From assembly GCA_035079385.1 (NCBI GenBank), contig JAVHKY010000003.1, positions 9,093,501 through 9,157,500 on the forward strand: 64,000 nucleotides of DNA, given 5' to 3'. The stretch comes from Aspidiotus rigidus (taxonomy: Eukaryota; Arthropoda; Insecta; Hemiptera; Diaspididae). The position numbers were made by a program, and so were the translations under genes. Shown here in pieces: positions 1-11,250 of this stretch; within the stretch, counting starts at the first letter, position 1, and each line of letters begins with the position of its first letter. Below the pieces are notes generated by a model. It ran no database searches, was not told the origin of the DNA, and worked only from the letters and a program-made list of their open reading frames with translations.

Positions 1-127
1 AAAAATTAGAAGCCATTGCAGACGTTGCAATGGCAGCGGGGAACCCGCAATTCCTTAACTCGACCTCTCAGGTGGTGTGGAACTGAGTTGATAATCTTGT
101 CATATAATTCAAATCGAAATTATCATT

Positions 128-736
128 CTACATTCCCTCCTATCATATATAGCTCGAGAGTCGAAATTCTTCTAAGTCCCCCTCCTATCATATATAGTAC
201 GAGGCTCGAAATTCTTCTAATTCTTTTAAGTCCCCCTCCTATCATATATATCTCAAGACTTGAAATTCTTCCAAGTCCCCCTTCTATCATATATAGCTCG
301 AGACTCGAAATTCTTCCAAGTCCCCCTCCTATCATATATAGCTCGAAAGTCACGATTCTTCCAAGTCCCCCTCCTATCATATGTACCTCAAGACTCGAAA
401 TTCTCATAAGTCCCCCTTCTATCATATATAGCTCAAGACTCAAAATTTTTCCAAGTTTTTGGTTGGACGGCGGACGGTAGCTCGAAAGTCAAAATTCTTC
501 CAAGTCCCCCCCCCCTATTATATATAGCTCGAGACTTGAAATTCTTCTAAGTCCCCCTCCTATCATATATAGCTCGAGACTTGAAATTCTTCTAAGTCCC
601 CCTCCTATCATATATAGCTCGAGACTTGAAATTCTTCTAAGTCCCCCTCCTATCATATATAGCTCGAGACTTGAAATTCTTCTAAGTCCCCCTCCTATCA
701 TACATAGCTCGAGACTCGAAATTCTTCTAAGTCCCG
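128..736. repeat. 45-bp minisatellite array
   Basis: A unit of about 45 bp is repeated head to tail roughly 13 times. Its core reads CTCGAGACTCGAAATTC, then TCTAAGTCCCCCTCCTATCA. Units near 540-720 are almost identical; those before 480 vary more, and a non-repeat insert lies at about 455-480. Because 45 is a multiple of three, both strands stay open and give spurious 15-residue repeats. A decayed single unit recurs near 10445-10510. I see no promoter or splice context, so I do not call a gene. Confidence 0.9.
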
Positions 737-2781
737 TAACCTGACCTAACCTGTGGACGCGGACGTTTTCTGAGGATGTAATCTCCTAACAAAATGGATA
801 GCGGGTTCCCCGCAAAAAAAAAAAAGAAGCCCCCCAATAATGTTACGAGAACAAAGGAAAAAACCGCCCGCCCTAAATTTATGTTCAAGAAAATGGCCTT
901 ACGGTAGTCTCCCAGGGGCAGGTTTTCTAAAGCGAGAAATTTTGAAAGCGATTCTCAAATTATTCGAAAAATTCAATGTTGTGTACATATTCGTGCGATA
1001 TCTTTTTTGAAAGATATCTGTGCTATTCGTATCTCACAGGCCCCTTCATCGACCTGGCAGGCAACTTGACGTGCATAATTCTATTTTTGATTACCCAATT
1101 CATCGCGACAATTTCCAACCACCAGGAAAATTAAAGCTGAGTAAGACCACTCTCGACAACTGCCTCCAACTATCAGAGCACGAAATACTTCTCACATTGA
1201 CCTTCACCGGCTAATGTATCGCAATTTTCCTTTCTCTCGAATAGGTAACACACAAAATCACTCTAGCTGGCTACCAGTCCAACCACAAATGAGCAACGAA
1301 TTCCCGAGAACGAGTGCAGAGCCAAAATGCCAATGTACTGTTTACACAACCGGAAGAGCCTTCACACTACCACCTTATCTGAGCGAGCAACGGATTTGTG
1401 ATACAGCCCTTGGTATCATTTGGACCGGTATCCCACCTGTCTGTTGGCACCTATCTCCTAGCCATCAATGACCTAGACCTGTCAGCCCACATTCTGTACC
1501 TGGTTGGGCATCGTCAACAAAATCATTTTTTGGAATTAGCACCGAGAAAATTCCATTTTCCAGCATCTCACAGGAAACACCATCGAAAAATTTCAAAGAT
1601 AATGTCACCTACCCTGGGAAGATGATACACTTCCTCAGGTATCCAACGCCAAGACAAGCACCCACAGGCCTACCGCACTCTTTACTGTCAAAAACCTCCA
1701 GGAAAGCCCTCACGGCGTGCCATAACTTTTTATCGTACTTTAAATCATCGTGTGCACTAAGTTCCATAATTTGGAATCAACACTAATGACAACTCGTTCA
1801 CAGTTTTTCTTCTCCCATTGAGATTATAGACGACACCTGATTACTTTTTTTTTATGAATTAAGCAACATGCAATACGCACTTCGGACATAGCCGCAAATA
1901 TACCTGCTGAACAAACTGTACTAAATACCCATCCAACGACGACATACTCAACGATTAAAACGTACGGAGTAATTTGAATAGAGCCACAGAAATGAAAGAA
2001 TTAATTGTACTAAATACGTTTTGACACAATTGGAAACTAAGTAACTGCCGCCGCACCGTGAACACAGCCATTATCCCTGCGGGCTCACTTTCTTTACTTT
2101 CTTCCCCTATACATGCGTCCAAATAGTATATCCGTGACGCGGATCTGAGTATTTTATCGGTTATTGTGCGACAGCAAACTCGGAACCAGTTTCCCGCAGC
2201 TTGAGCAGTTTTTATTGTTTTAGTATTGTGACTTCCTCTTGTATACATGCAGATATCACGAGAGATCCTTTTTTTACATGTTACCACACTGGACTGTTGG
2301 TCGCTTCTGTAGCTGAAACGAGTTCATGTACGTAGGATGCAAAACTGCAACTTGAAACCCTTCGAAATATTTACATTTTATACAATTCAGACTACGGTGG
2401 CACCAACGTGGTATGTTTAGAGTACTCAATATGAGAGTATGGATGAGTCGATAAGAGCCGAATCATGCATCAACCTAACCTAACTTCGTCCCTCAGTGGA
2501 TAAACTATGAATCCATCACTGCTCATCAGTTACCTCCTCTTCCACAAAATGAGCTTCTGAGGATGAGACCAAACAACGAGAAGAATAGTATTTTTTCAGT
2601 TTACTGTATCAATATCATATTGATTCAAAATTTTTTCTCTGTTTCAGCAGTATCAGTGTCACATTTAAGCAGTTGATTCGACTTAAAAACGCTTGGAATT
2701 CCACATGAGATTCTTCTTCTACTTCTCTCAGTAATATGCGTTTCATATAATACTGCTTTTCGTAGATATCAACTTATCAAC
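737..2781. other. Intergenic, no gene recognised
   Basis: GC-box-like words GCGGGGAACCCGC (34-46) and GCGGGTTCCCCGC (811-823) bracket the minisatellite in inverted form, which suggests that the array sits inside a small mobile unit. Short open frames at 1020-1625 match no family I know. A simple CCTAACCTAACTT-type word occurs near 2473. Nothing else can be supported. Confidence 0.5.
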
Positions 2782-5700
2782 ATGACGAGTATCCCTCGTT
2801 TGCATGATGGCGTTTGCGGCACCACCCTGAAAACGATGACATTGATTATGTTAGGTTCAATCCTGGTGAGAACCCCACGCAGAAATTTCAAATTTACGTT
2901 TTACAAATTGACGATGACATCTTTTCTTCTTTGTCACAGACAATCAATATTTTTGGTCTGGTTTTGGAGACGAGTATGGAAATGGAAGCAAGTACCGATC
3001 CAAATAATACTGGCGGAGGTAAACATATTACTTACTTCTTTTTTGAGTAGCCTAGATGCTCATGTAATGGGACTATAATAAGTATTTTGAATAGATCAAT
3101 TAGATATTCGGTACGTGGGAAACATGGTCACGGCGATTTTATTATTCCTTATTACACCTTTAGGAGTGTACGGTGTCTATAGAGTAAGTCAAATATTACT
3201 TGATCAATATACTAAAATATAATGAGTACAAGCATTTAAGTATAATTAATTATTCAAATAGTATAAAAAAGTAACGATATTATTACACCTGCACTTCTAG
3301 AATAAAATATAAAAGATAGCTTCTTGTGCGATTTGTTTCACTCGGCTTCACCTCGTATATAAAACATAGCACCCGTTAGCAATTTTTTACTTTTTTGCAC
3401 TAATTAAATATAATATACAACAATTTTTAAAAAACTGCACAAAATAAAATAATTACAAAGTACGAGAACTTTCGGTTAAACAACCATCATCAGATAATAC
3501 AGAACACGAACTAAAAGAACAGACAGGAGAAATGAGAAATGAAAGAAGGTACAATCACTATCGAGGCCAGTGGTGACAGGAAATCGAGATGAATCACAAG
3601 TCGTTGGTAGGAAATTTATAAAACTTTTCAATGAGGTCATTATCCGGAAAGAAACGATGGAAACATGCTAGCCACGTCAAAAGAAATAAGAATAGAATTT
3701 TCAGGAGGGGAGACACAACTGATTTTCTCCATCCATTCCTGAGAATTACTAACAGAAAATTCAGACCGAGGATTCACCAACGACTTATACCACTGATCCA
3801 GGAACTTGGACAATTTGAAAGTAGGAGATGAGATAACCGACACCACCGGCCTGATAGGGATATTAGCCTTATGAAGTTTGGGAAGGCCGTACAGGCGAGG
3901 AGGAACAGGATTGGAGACAAGGATAGATTTAGGATTGGTGAAAAGAGTACTCTTATTTATAGCCGACCTAACATTAAGAACAAACTGAGAAAAATTGAAT
4001 TGAGAATCAACACTACTGACGGTACAATTACTAATTGTTAGAAAATTACTCCATTCTGAAAGTTCCTTTCGTAGACGGTTGGCCTTCGAGCATGTTGAGA
4101 TAGTTCGTCATGTGAATGATAATGAGGTTATTGTTTTGAATCGTTTCTTTCCGGGTAATGACCTCATTGAAAAGTTTTATAAGTTTCCTACCAACGACTT
4201 GTGATTCATCTCGGTTTCCTGTCACCACTGGCCTCGATAGTGATTGTACCTTCTTTCATTTCTCATTTCTCCTTTCTGTTCTTTTAGTTCGTGTTCTGTA
4301 TTATCTGATGATGGTTTTATCGGAACAGAACCGAGAACCTATCAAGCGTCACCTTCACAGAAGAAGAAAGAAGACTGCTGGACAAAGGCATCAAGTACGT
4401 GCAGCCAGAGAGGCTGAACCAGTGTAGGCTTGAAAGCATGGCCATTAGCTGCGAACAAGTAATGCAAACCATGGAACACGACGTGAGACCAGAAGCCCGG
4501 ACTAAAATTGGGAAAGTGCTGTTGGACATCAAAGAGGATATTTGCCGAACACATGACAGAACGCAAGTAATGCAGAGGAAGGTCACAAATCTACAAAAGA
4601 AGATCCGACAGAACAACCTGAGATACGACTACACCCAAAAAGTGGAGTCGTACATCGCAGTCAATGGATACCAAGAGCTGGCAAGGGACCCAACGCGGAA
4701 ATACCAAGATGACCTGAAAGCTGTGTTGAAACGGAACAATGTACCCGGCAATGGAAGGACGCTTGAGATGAACCCGGTTGCACCAGAACTCAAGGGGCTT
4801 GTAAAACTCCACAAAGCGAACCGTCCGATGAGACCCCTGGTCAACAGCATTCAATCACCATGCTACAAGATAGCAAAGATCGTAGCCACATTCCTGAAAG
4901 AAAACTACCAGTTTGCACCCAGACGAAGTATCAGAAACAACGGAGAGCTGATTGAGCAAATGGACAAGTTGGAAATCAGGAGTAACGACAAGCTGACATC
5001 CTTTGATGTGGCAAATATGTTTGGTACCATACCGAAGGAGGAACTTCTCACCCTGCTCATAAGCAACAGATACCATGGGAACCCCGATGGGTCGAAGTAC
5101 GCCAACATAGTGGAGGAGATCTTGAGCCAGAATTACTGCCGCTTCAATAACAGGTTCTACAGTCAGGAAAGGGGACTTGCGATGGGGTCACCGCTGTCAC
5201 CAATACTGGCAGAGATATTCAAGAATGATATAGAAAACAAGATATTGAAGGGCAGCAAGTTCAGAAACTCGATTAAACACTGGGCCAGATATGTAGATAA
5301 TATCCTAATTGTGTGGTCAGGCACTGATAGACACGTGGATCTATTCCTTTCAGAAATGAACGCGATGAATGAGAGCATCAAATTCACAGTAGAAAAAGGC
5401 AATGAGACCATCAATTATTTGGACCTTACACTCACAATGGAGAACAATAGGATAGAATACAAAATCTACAGGAAGCCGACGCATACAGACACCATCATTC
5501 CAAATGACTCCTACCACCACCCCAGGCACAAGTTGGCGGCAATCCAGAACTACTGCTATCTGGCAATTTCTATCCTCAAGAACAACGAAGAGAAGGGGAA
5601 AGAGATCGAGATAGTAAAGCAGATCGCAGAACCAATGGCTACCGCAGATGTGTGGGGGAGGGAGTCTTTGAGAAAATGGAAACAAAGAAAGGAACCCATG

Positions 5701-8063
5701 ATAGCATAGTGAAAAAGTACTCAGGAAAGTACACAAACAATGTGATAAAGGCGTTCAATGGCTACGATGTGAATGTCGGTATCCAGAATAACCAACCCAT
5801 GGTGAAGAGAATCAGCAATGACCAGACGGAACAAAAGGACAAGGAAAGCTTGAGCGGAGTGTACAAGCTCAGTTGTGAACAGTGCGAGGGGATCTATATC
5901 GGTGAGACTGGGAGAAAGTTTGAGATCAAGAGAAAGGAGTACAAAACGTCGAGGGAGAAAGAAGATGGCAAGTCACTGTTTGGGAAACACTGTAACGAGG
6001 AAAACCACGATGGAGAGGGAATATTAGAAGTCATACACGTAGAGCATCGCACAAAGAGAAGAAAACTATGGGTACAAATGGAGATTGCAAAAGCCAAGAG
6101 GAAGAAAGCCTGATGCCTCTTGAACAATGTAATCACATTTGACAGCGAAAAATTATTCGGCCCGGCGATTGGACGAGAGAAGAAGAACGGAACCAACCAA
6201 TGAGACGGCAGGAATCCAGGTAGCCAATAGAAACGCACCATTTAGAACAATCGATTAAACCAATCACAAAGCAGTATATTTTAGCCAATAAGAACACAAT
6301 GTCATATTACACTACTGAACAGCTATCCTGTTACAAAGATTCTATTACATGATTGTTGGATACTTTTCAACGCTGAACACGAATCCGTTATCCGTTTTTT
6401 GCTAGCACGTCACAATTTTTAGTAGGTAATCACGATTAAAGTTCTCGTTTACTTGCCGCGCGTCGTCGCAAAACACATCGACGATAGCAGCGTCGCTATC
6501 GAAAACGTTTGTTACGTTCCGCGACAGCGCGCGGCAAGTAGAGGAGAATATTTGTTATGATTACGTGAATGTTTATCGTGATTACTAAAAATTGTGACGT
6601 TATAGCAAAAAACGGACAACGGATTCGTGTTCAGCGTTGAAAAGTATCCAAGAATCACATAATAGAATCTTTGTAACAGGATAGCTGTTCAGTAGTGTTA
6701 TTGTAAGAATAAGTTTCTAAGAAGTGAACCAATCACAACACAGCATTGTTATAGCCAATAAGATCACAGTGTTATACTATACAAACTCATGTTTAAGGCC
6801 TTGTTCTCCAGTTGCGAAACGACTGATGATGGGATAACACCCGAAAGTACTCTTGTATAAGCAACTCATAAAGTAGATTTGTACAATTGAAAAACCCTTT
6901 TTCAATCTGATGATGGTTGTTTAACCGAAAGTTCTCATACTTTGTAATTATTTTATTTTGTGCGGTTTTGTAAAAATTTTTGTATATTATATTTAATTAA
7001 ACACGTCCGGCAACATCGTTTCTCGTATTAATCAAATTTTTTGCACTAGTTGTATAACATACTATCTCATCGTTTAGAGAGGCGAGTTATAATTTTTGCT
7101 CATCACCATGTTCTATATTTTGTTACAGGAAAGAGCGAATTTCATTCTACCTTTTCTAGGTATGTTTTTTCTAGGCACTGCTCTTCTTGCTTTTAATGTC
7201 CTCATTGAATTTGTAGAATGGGCTGATGCATCTGCAGAAGGTAGTCTAACTACTGTATTTTTTCTTACAGTGGTTACAGGTGAGAAATATTTTAGTCTCA
7301 TACTTACATGTACCGGTATAATAAACCACTCTATCAGATGCGATCAAAATGACATTAATGAAACATTTATTATATGATATTGCTTTCATCCCTTCAATAA
7401 CAGATCTAAAGTTCTTGCATTTTTTTTTCTTCTTCTTCTTCTTCTTCTTCTTCTTCTTGTGATGCTATAGCCGCAGAAGAAGAGCGGCACAATTTTTTTT
7501 ATCCACCATCTAATCAAAATAGTAAGATAGTACCTACGTATATTTCTATACAAGGGAAACGGAAGCGGAATTTTCCATAGAAACATAAAATTTTACAAAC
7601 CGAGTCACCAACGAGGTGAGTGAACGCGAGAGTAGCCAATTCTCACTTCAATTTCTGGCATGAGGAAGATATTTTTCTCAAAAAATGATGGCGGAGATGT
7701 CCAAAATATAAACAAAGCCGTTTTTTTCACTCTTATAATCTTACAACAGTTGTAGTCTGAATACTCGTGTGTATTCAAAAACAAACATAAATTTGTCAAA
7801 ATAGGTGATTTTTACAGTACTCTTCATCGGGATGATTTTGTAAGGTAAAACTGACTGAAAAGTGTCGAGGGAAAAAAATATGTGTCCCCTCCCTTCCTTG
7901 AATCTCGACTATGCTACTAAAATATAAGTACTATATTGATTGTTTAATTTGGGTATCGATTAGTAATCGACTTTTTCTTTTTTCAGCTTTATTCGTCTTT
8001 TCTATGCTGCTATTGTACAGTTTTTATTTACAAGTGAAAGAACAACGAGAAGAATTGAAATAA
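2782..8063 (+). CDS. Small four-helix membrane protein, DUF4728-like, 5 exons
   Basis: Five exons with consistent phases: 2782-2865, 2940-3018, 3104-3183, 7129-7279 and 7987-8063 (stop TAA), giving 156 codons. Every junction is GT-AG, for example CTG|GTGAGA and TTGTCACAG|ACA. The protein has four hydrophobic segments: around GTTLKTMTLIMLGSIL in exon 1, ILLFLITPLGVYGVY in exon 3, FILPFLGMFFLGTALLAFNV to FFLTVVT in exon 4, and LFVFSMLLLYSFYL in exon 5. It ends with a short charged tail (KEQREELK). The size, the CGTTLKT start and the tetraspan layout resemble the insect DUF4728 family. That assignment is inference, and no biochemical role can be given. Intron 3 (3184-7128) contains Penelope-like retroelement sequence, so transcription must pass through it. 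Confidence 0.7.
3403..4110 (-). mobile_element. Penelope-like element fragment, minus strand
   Basis: On the minus strand, 3640 to about 3900 reads as a Penelope-type reverse transcriptase fragment: LYGLPKLHKANIPIRPVVS, then a PTFKLSKFLDQWYKSL-like stretch and ISFDVASMFPS. It is only a part of the RT and is cut off at both ends. The sequence 3403-3498 is repeated in inverted form at about 6903-7000. The sequence 3478-3655 is repeated in inverted form at about 4140-4320, matching the complex terminal repeats typical of Penelope-like elements. The piece lies head to head with the larger plus-strand copy. Confidence 0.75.
4399..5709 (+). pseudogene. Penelope-type reverse transcriptase
   Basis: A 436-codon open frame. 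RT motifs in order: PELKGLVKLHKANRPMRPLV (about 4783-4842), SFDVANMFGTIP (about 5000-5035), RGLAMGSPLSPILAEIF (5171-5221), the catalytic-box position RYVDNILI (5287-5310), and INYLDLTL followed by YRKPTHTD. In active RTs the catalytic box is YxDD. Here the second aspartate is asparagine, so catalysis is probably lost. The N-terminal part is short, and I do not see the usual DKG motif ahead of the fingers, so an internal deletion is possible. The frame ends inside the start of the GIY-YIG frame. Confidence 0.85.
5652..6113 (+). pseudogene. GIY-YIG endonuclease part of Penelope-like element
   Basis: This frame overlaps the RT frame and is shifted by one base relative to it. It reads GVYKLSCEQCEGIYIGETGR, giving the GVY and YIG halves of a GIY-YIG nuclease with the downstream arginine. 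A stretch with H and E residues (KHCNEENHDGE) follows. In Penelope-like elements this domain is normally fused to the RT C-terminus, so the frame break marks a decayed copy. Two close Cys residues before YIG fit the CCHH-type linker seen in these elements. Confidence 0.8.
6310..6698. mobile_element. Foldback (palindromic) element
   Basis: Two arms of about 105 bp are inverted copies. Left: ACTACTGAACAGCTATCCTG to GAACACGAATCCG and on. Right: CGGATTCGTGTTCAGCG to CAGGATAGCTGTTCAGTAGT. The loop is GC-rich and itself contains inverted GCCGCGCG/CGCGCGGC words. The element has no coding capacity. It is nested in the 3' part of the Penelope-like element, between two diverged copies of a short CCAAT-rich repeat (6259-6309 and 6727-6780). 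It looks like a non-autonomous DNA element. Confidence 0.75.
7427..7458. repeat. TTC microsatellite
   Basis: An uninterrupted run of TTC triplets inside intron 4 of the membrane-protein gene. Simple-sequence slippage is sufficient to explain it. Confidence 0.95.
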
Positions 8064-9952
8064 ACTACCCTGACAGCGGGAAAAAATATGATAATTTTAT
8101 TAAGTACTTTCTGCGACACCGCATATATTATTTTGTGTAAATTTATTGGCTGACATCTATTTATCTATTACCTTTACAACAAAAAAACAAATTTTTTCTA
8201 TAATATATAAATTATAATGGGTCAAAAATGAATAAATATTATAATAATGTCATATTTTTCAATAATACGATTTCTTTTTCCTAGTTAAATTTTAGATGTG
8301 AATAATTTAACTGTTCGACCCAACTGGAAACGCAACCATTTGGCAAATAGGATAATCGGACGCAATCCCCGCAGTTTTTTTGGTATTTTTCTGTTTTCAG
8401 CTAAGAACAGGAAATAAAAAGTTACACAGACAAAATTAATAAAAATACTTTCCGCGGCCGGCCTGTGTCCAAGCACGAATCGCCACCCCTGTAAACTTCG
8501 ACAATGCTACTCTTCCATCTCGTTACAAATAACCCGCACTGTAAGAGTAAGTTTATATCTGCGAAAAATAAGTTGAAATTATCATAGAATTTATGATCAG
8601 TGAAACAAACTCGGTTCAGACAATGGAAAATAATTTTGGTTACTTTCCTTCCCCAAATGATTTTCAACGTATCCTAAATACTCGTACAAACGGAAGCTTC
8701 CCATGGGTATGAAAATACATTGAACTTGGTCAAGATTATGGAGAGAGTTGAACTAAAAAAATTTACAGTTACAGTCATGATCAGGTATTTTGAAGAACGG
8801 GCACAACTTTGATAGGAATTTAATGGCTATTACAGTACATGTGGCGTAAGTGAGTCTTTTCATAACGAGTATATACGGTTGCGGAACGAGCGAAGCGAGT
8901 GAAGCAATGTATGTGAGTTATGAAGACACACCTACGACACATGTACTGTACAAAGCTTTAAAACACAAATACTTGGAAGAAAAATTTGTATATCGGAAGT
9001 ATACGTTTTCGTCCGGCGTGTCTACGTCATAGTTTTTTTCGCAACGGTTTTCCGTGTATAAAAGACCATCGGTGACGTTATTTCGTTTTTTTCACACGCT
9101 CCGCGCTAACGCTGAAAAACGCTACCTACGTCACTAAAAATCGTTTCGCAAAAACGTACGTATGATGCATGCGTGTTTTAAAGGTCATTGTGAAGAAATT
9201 TTAGATAATTGATGCATATTAGAACATGAATAAGGTATGTGACAAGTCAGAACAGAAAGATGGCCTACCACATTCAAATAGAGAATGTAATAATTTGCAG
9301 TTCCACTTCACGGGCAATGACTGAATCTAAAATATATGATAATTTGTAAAATATCCACGATAAATGAACGAGTAAAAGGGAGCCCCTTATGCATCAATTT
9401 GTAACCTAAAATTTTCATCAAAGCGCCAGAGTACGTTTAACAGTGCGAGAATGCAACCCAAGTTACACTGGGTGTCCTCTCGACTCGATGATTCATCAAA
9501 TCAATATTATATTCCCCCAATGAATTATACCTTGTCAGAATTCAACGGATGCTAATTTTCTGTAGGATGACCAGCTGGACCATATTCTGAATTACCTGTG
9601 AACTATTTTAAAATCTTGTTTAACCTACCTAACTACTGAGCACACACACTACAAGGGCAGAAACTGTCCTCAAGCGTCAGACTCCAACTCTAAAACCGGG
9701 TACTACTGACCCTCGGGACCACTGCCCGAACTAGTTAGATACCTGTCTGACCGCTTAATATTCCTATCTAGAACAACTGCAATAACGGATCCCCGACAAC
9801 ACTGCTATTCCACAATGCCGCAGCTACAAGTTCCCGGAATCTTGCCCCGCAGGGCTTATCTCCCTCGTAGTGCTCCCTTGGACAGAGCAGCCTCTCTCTC
9901 ACCGCAACAAGAGGTTGACGAGACCCCCGTTTTGGATTTGTGAGACAAACTA
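8064..9952. other. Intergenic, with one hairpin
   Basis: No gene recognised. AATAAA-type words after 8063 could serve polyadenylation of the upstream gene. An inverted repeat (about 8832-8866 with 8917-8952) forms a hairpin around CAGTACATGTGGCGTAAG. Its loop holds a CGGAACGAGCGAAGCGAG word whose inverted form (CTCGCTCCGCTCGTTCG) recurs near 10388-10404. Confidence 0.5.
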
Positions 9953-10544
9953 GTAGTAATGACGGGTCTTGAACCCAAGACCCCCATTACTACTATTTCT
10001 TTTCTTTTACAACCCAATCCAACTAGAAATCCTTCAATTATTTTTTATCATTTTTCTAGAGTGCATAGGTATTCGTTCAGAAAAAATCGAGACAATATTT
10101 TACTCGTATTTCAGGCATTTCTTTAGAGAAATCATCTGTAATAATTTATTTAAAAATGGTAAGGGGGCCCCTTACTACTTTTTCAGAGAATTAATTTTTA
10201 AAAAAATTTTCTGGCATAGCCAAATAAATGAAAATCATGTTCCATGTCTTTTATATTTTATCAGTCATCTTGAAATATTTCAGTCTAGGCTTCTACTGGG
10301 TCAAGTGTTCGTGAGATATTATTCGTTTACCCCTTTACCTATCTTGGCGTCGTATAAGTCTTCTATGATAAATATGAGGTAGCGCGAACTCGCTCCGCTC
10401 GTTCGCCCCCTGTCTCGCTGTTGTATTGGAATGGTATGAGACAATTCAAGTCTAAGGGACTTGGAAAAATTTCGACTATCCAGCCATATATGATAGGAAG
10501 AGGGACTTAGAAAATTTTCTAATTATTAATTATATTAATTATTT

Positions 10545-10575
<31 letters not shown>

Positions 10576-11250
10576 CATTTATTTATTTAATTACTTAATT
10601 ATTTAATTATTTATTATTATTACGCGGGGTGTACTCGCGAATTTCTGAATCACCCACGGGGTAGAGATTTCTCTTGACGGGGGGGGGGGGGGGGGTGTAC
10701 TCGCGAGTTCCAAAATCGGGGTCTGGCGAGAGAAAAGACATGGAACATGTCAAAAGTGCTGTTTTAAGGGTCAAAATTGGAAGTTTTCATGATATTTTGG
10801 TGTGGTAGTTGAGTATAGAGATTTTAGCTATTTTAAGACTGTTTTATCGTTAAAAAGTCAAGTGTGTGAGTGTATACATAGTTAGAAAAATAGTAAGGTA
10901 CCTATAAGGGAATTTAAATATTTCAATTTAGTAAGGTACCTATAAAGGTATTTTTGAGAGTTTTCAGATTTAAAAATTTTAACTAATTTAGGTGTATTTT
11001 TGTACAAAAAGTTGATTGTTTATTTTCTTAGAAAAGAGTAAGGTACATAAGGGAATGTAAAATAGTAAGGGTTTCAGATATTTTTTGGGATTTCTAAATT
11101 TCTTTGGTTTCATTCAGGAAATCGTGCAGACAAAAATAATGTCCGTCATTACTTAGAATTTAAGAATTTTCATTCATTTTGTATCAATTCTAAAACTCAA
11201 AAATGGAAAAATGTTGAGTGGTAGCAATACATTTTTCAAAAAAGTTAAAA
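9953..11250 (-). repeat. Interspersed repeat, family shared with 44-52 kb
   Basis: The block 9953-10145 is the reverse complement of about 44590-44790 and 52400-52580. It starts with a near-perfect palindrome (AGTAGTAATGACGGGTCTTG, mirrored to CATTACTACT). A second shared stretch at about 11096-11160 (CATTCAGGAAATCGTGCAG) matches 44110-44170 in inverted form. Between them are an ATTT-rich tract (10521-10622), a poly-G tract near 10680-10696 flanked by GGGTGTACTCGCGA words, and repeated AGTAAGGTACCTATAA motifs (about 10895-11050). Confidence 0.7.

Larger units (their letters stand above)
4140..7000 (+). mobile_element. Penelope-like retroelement (RT + GIY-YIG)
   Basis: The element has a terminal repeat at 4140-4320, an RT frame, a GIY-YIG frame and a 3' end at about 7000 that is inverted-repeated at 3403-3498. 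It sits in intron 3 of the membrane-protein gene, in the same direction. The untranslated part after 6113 carries repeated CCAAT/ATTGG words (6150-6290 and 6727-6780) and hosts a separate foldback insert at 6310-6698. The RT and endonuclease are in different frames, so this copy is probably not autonomous. Confidence 0.85.

Noticed and set aside
16..701. Open frames of 70-154 codons on both strands with SPPPIIYSSRLEIL repeats
   Set aside because: They follow from a 45-bp tandem repeat without stops. No start context, splice sites or family match.
128..736. CRISPR-like regular repeat
   Set aside because: There are no unique spacers; the units are contiguous. A eukaryotic minisatellite explains it.
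2866..3078. Continuation of the 2782 frame past the first exon
   Set aside because: The hydrophobic protein continues only if a GTGAGA donor at 2866 is used; the read-through loses family character.
4317..5736. Several minus-strand frames opposite the Penelope RT
   Set aside because: They are shadows of the plus-strand RT and show no motif of their own.
6259..6780. CCAAT-box cluster as a promoter
   Set aside because: The boxes come from a duplicated short repeat in the Penelope 3' region, and no gene starts there.
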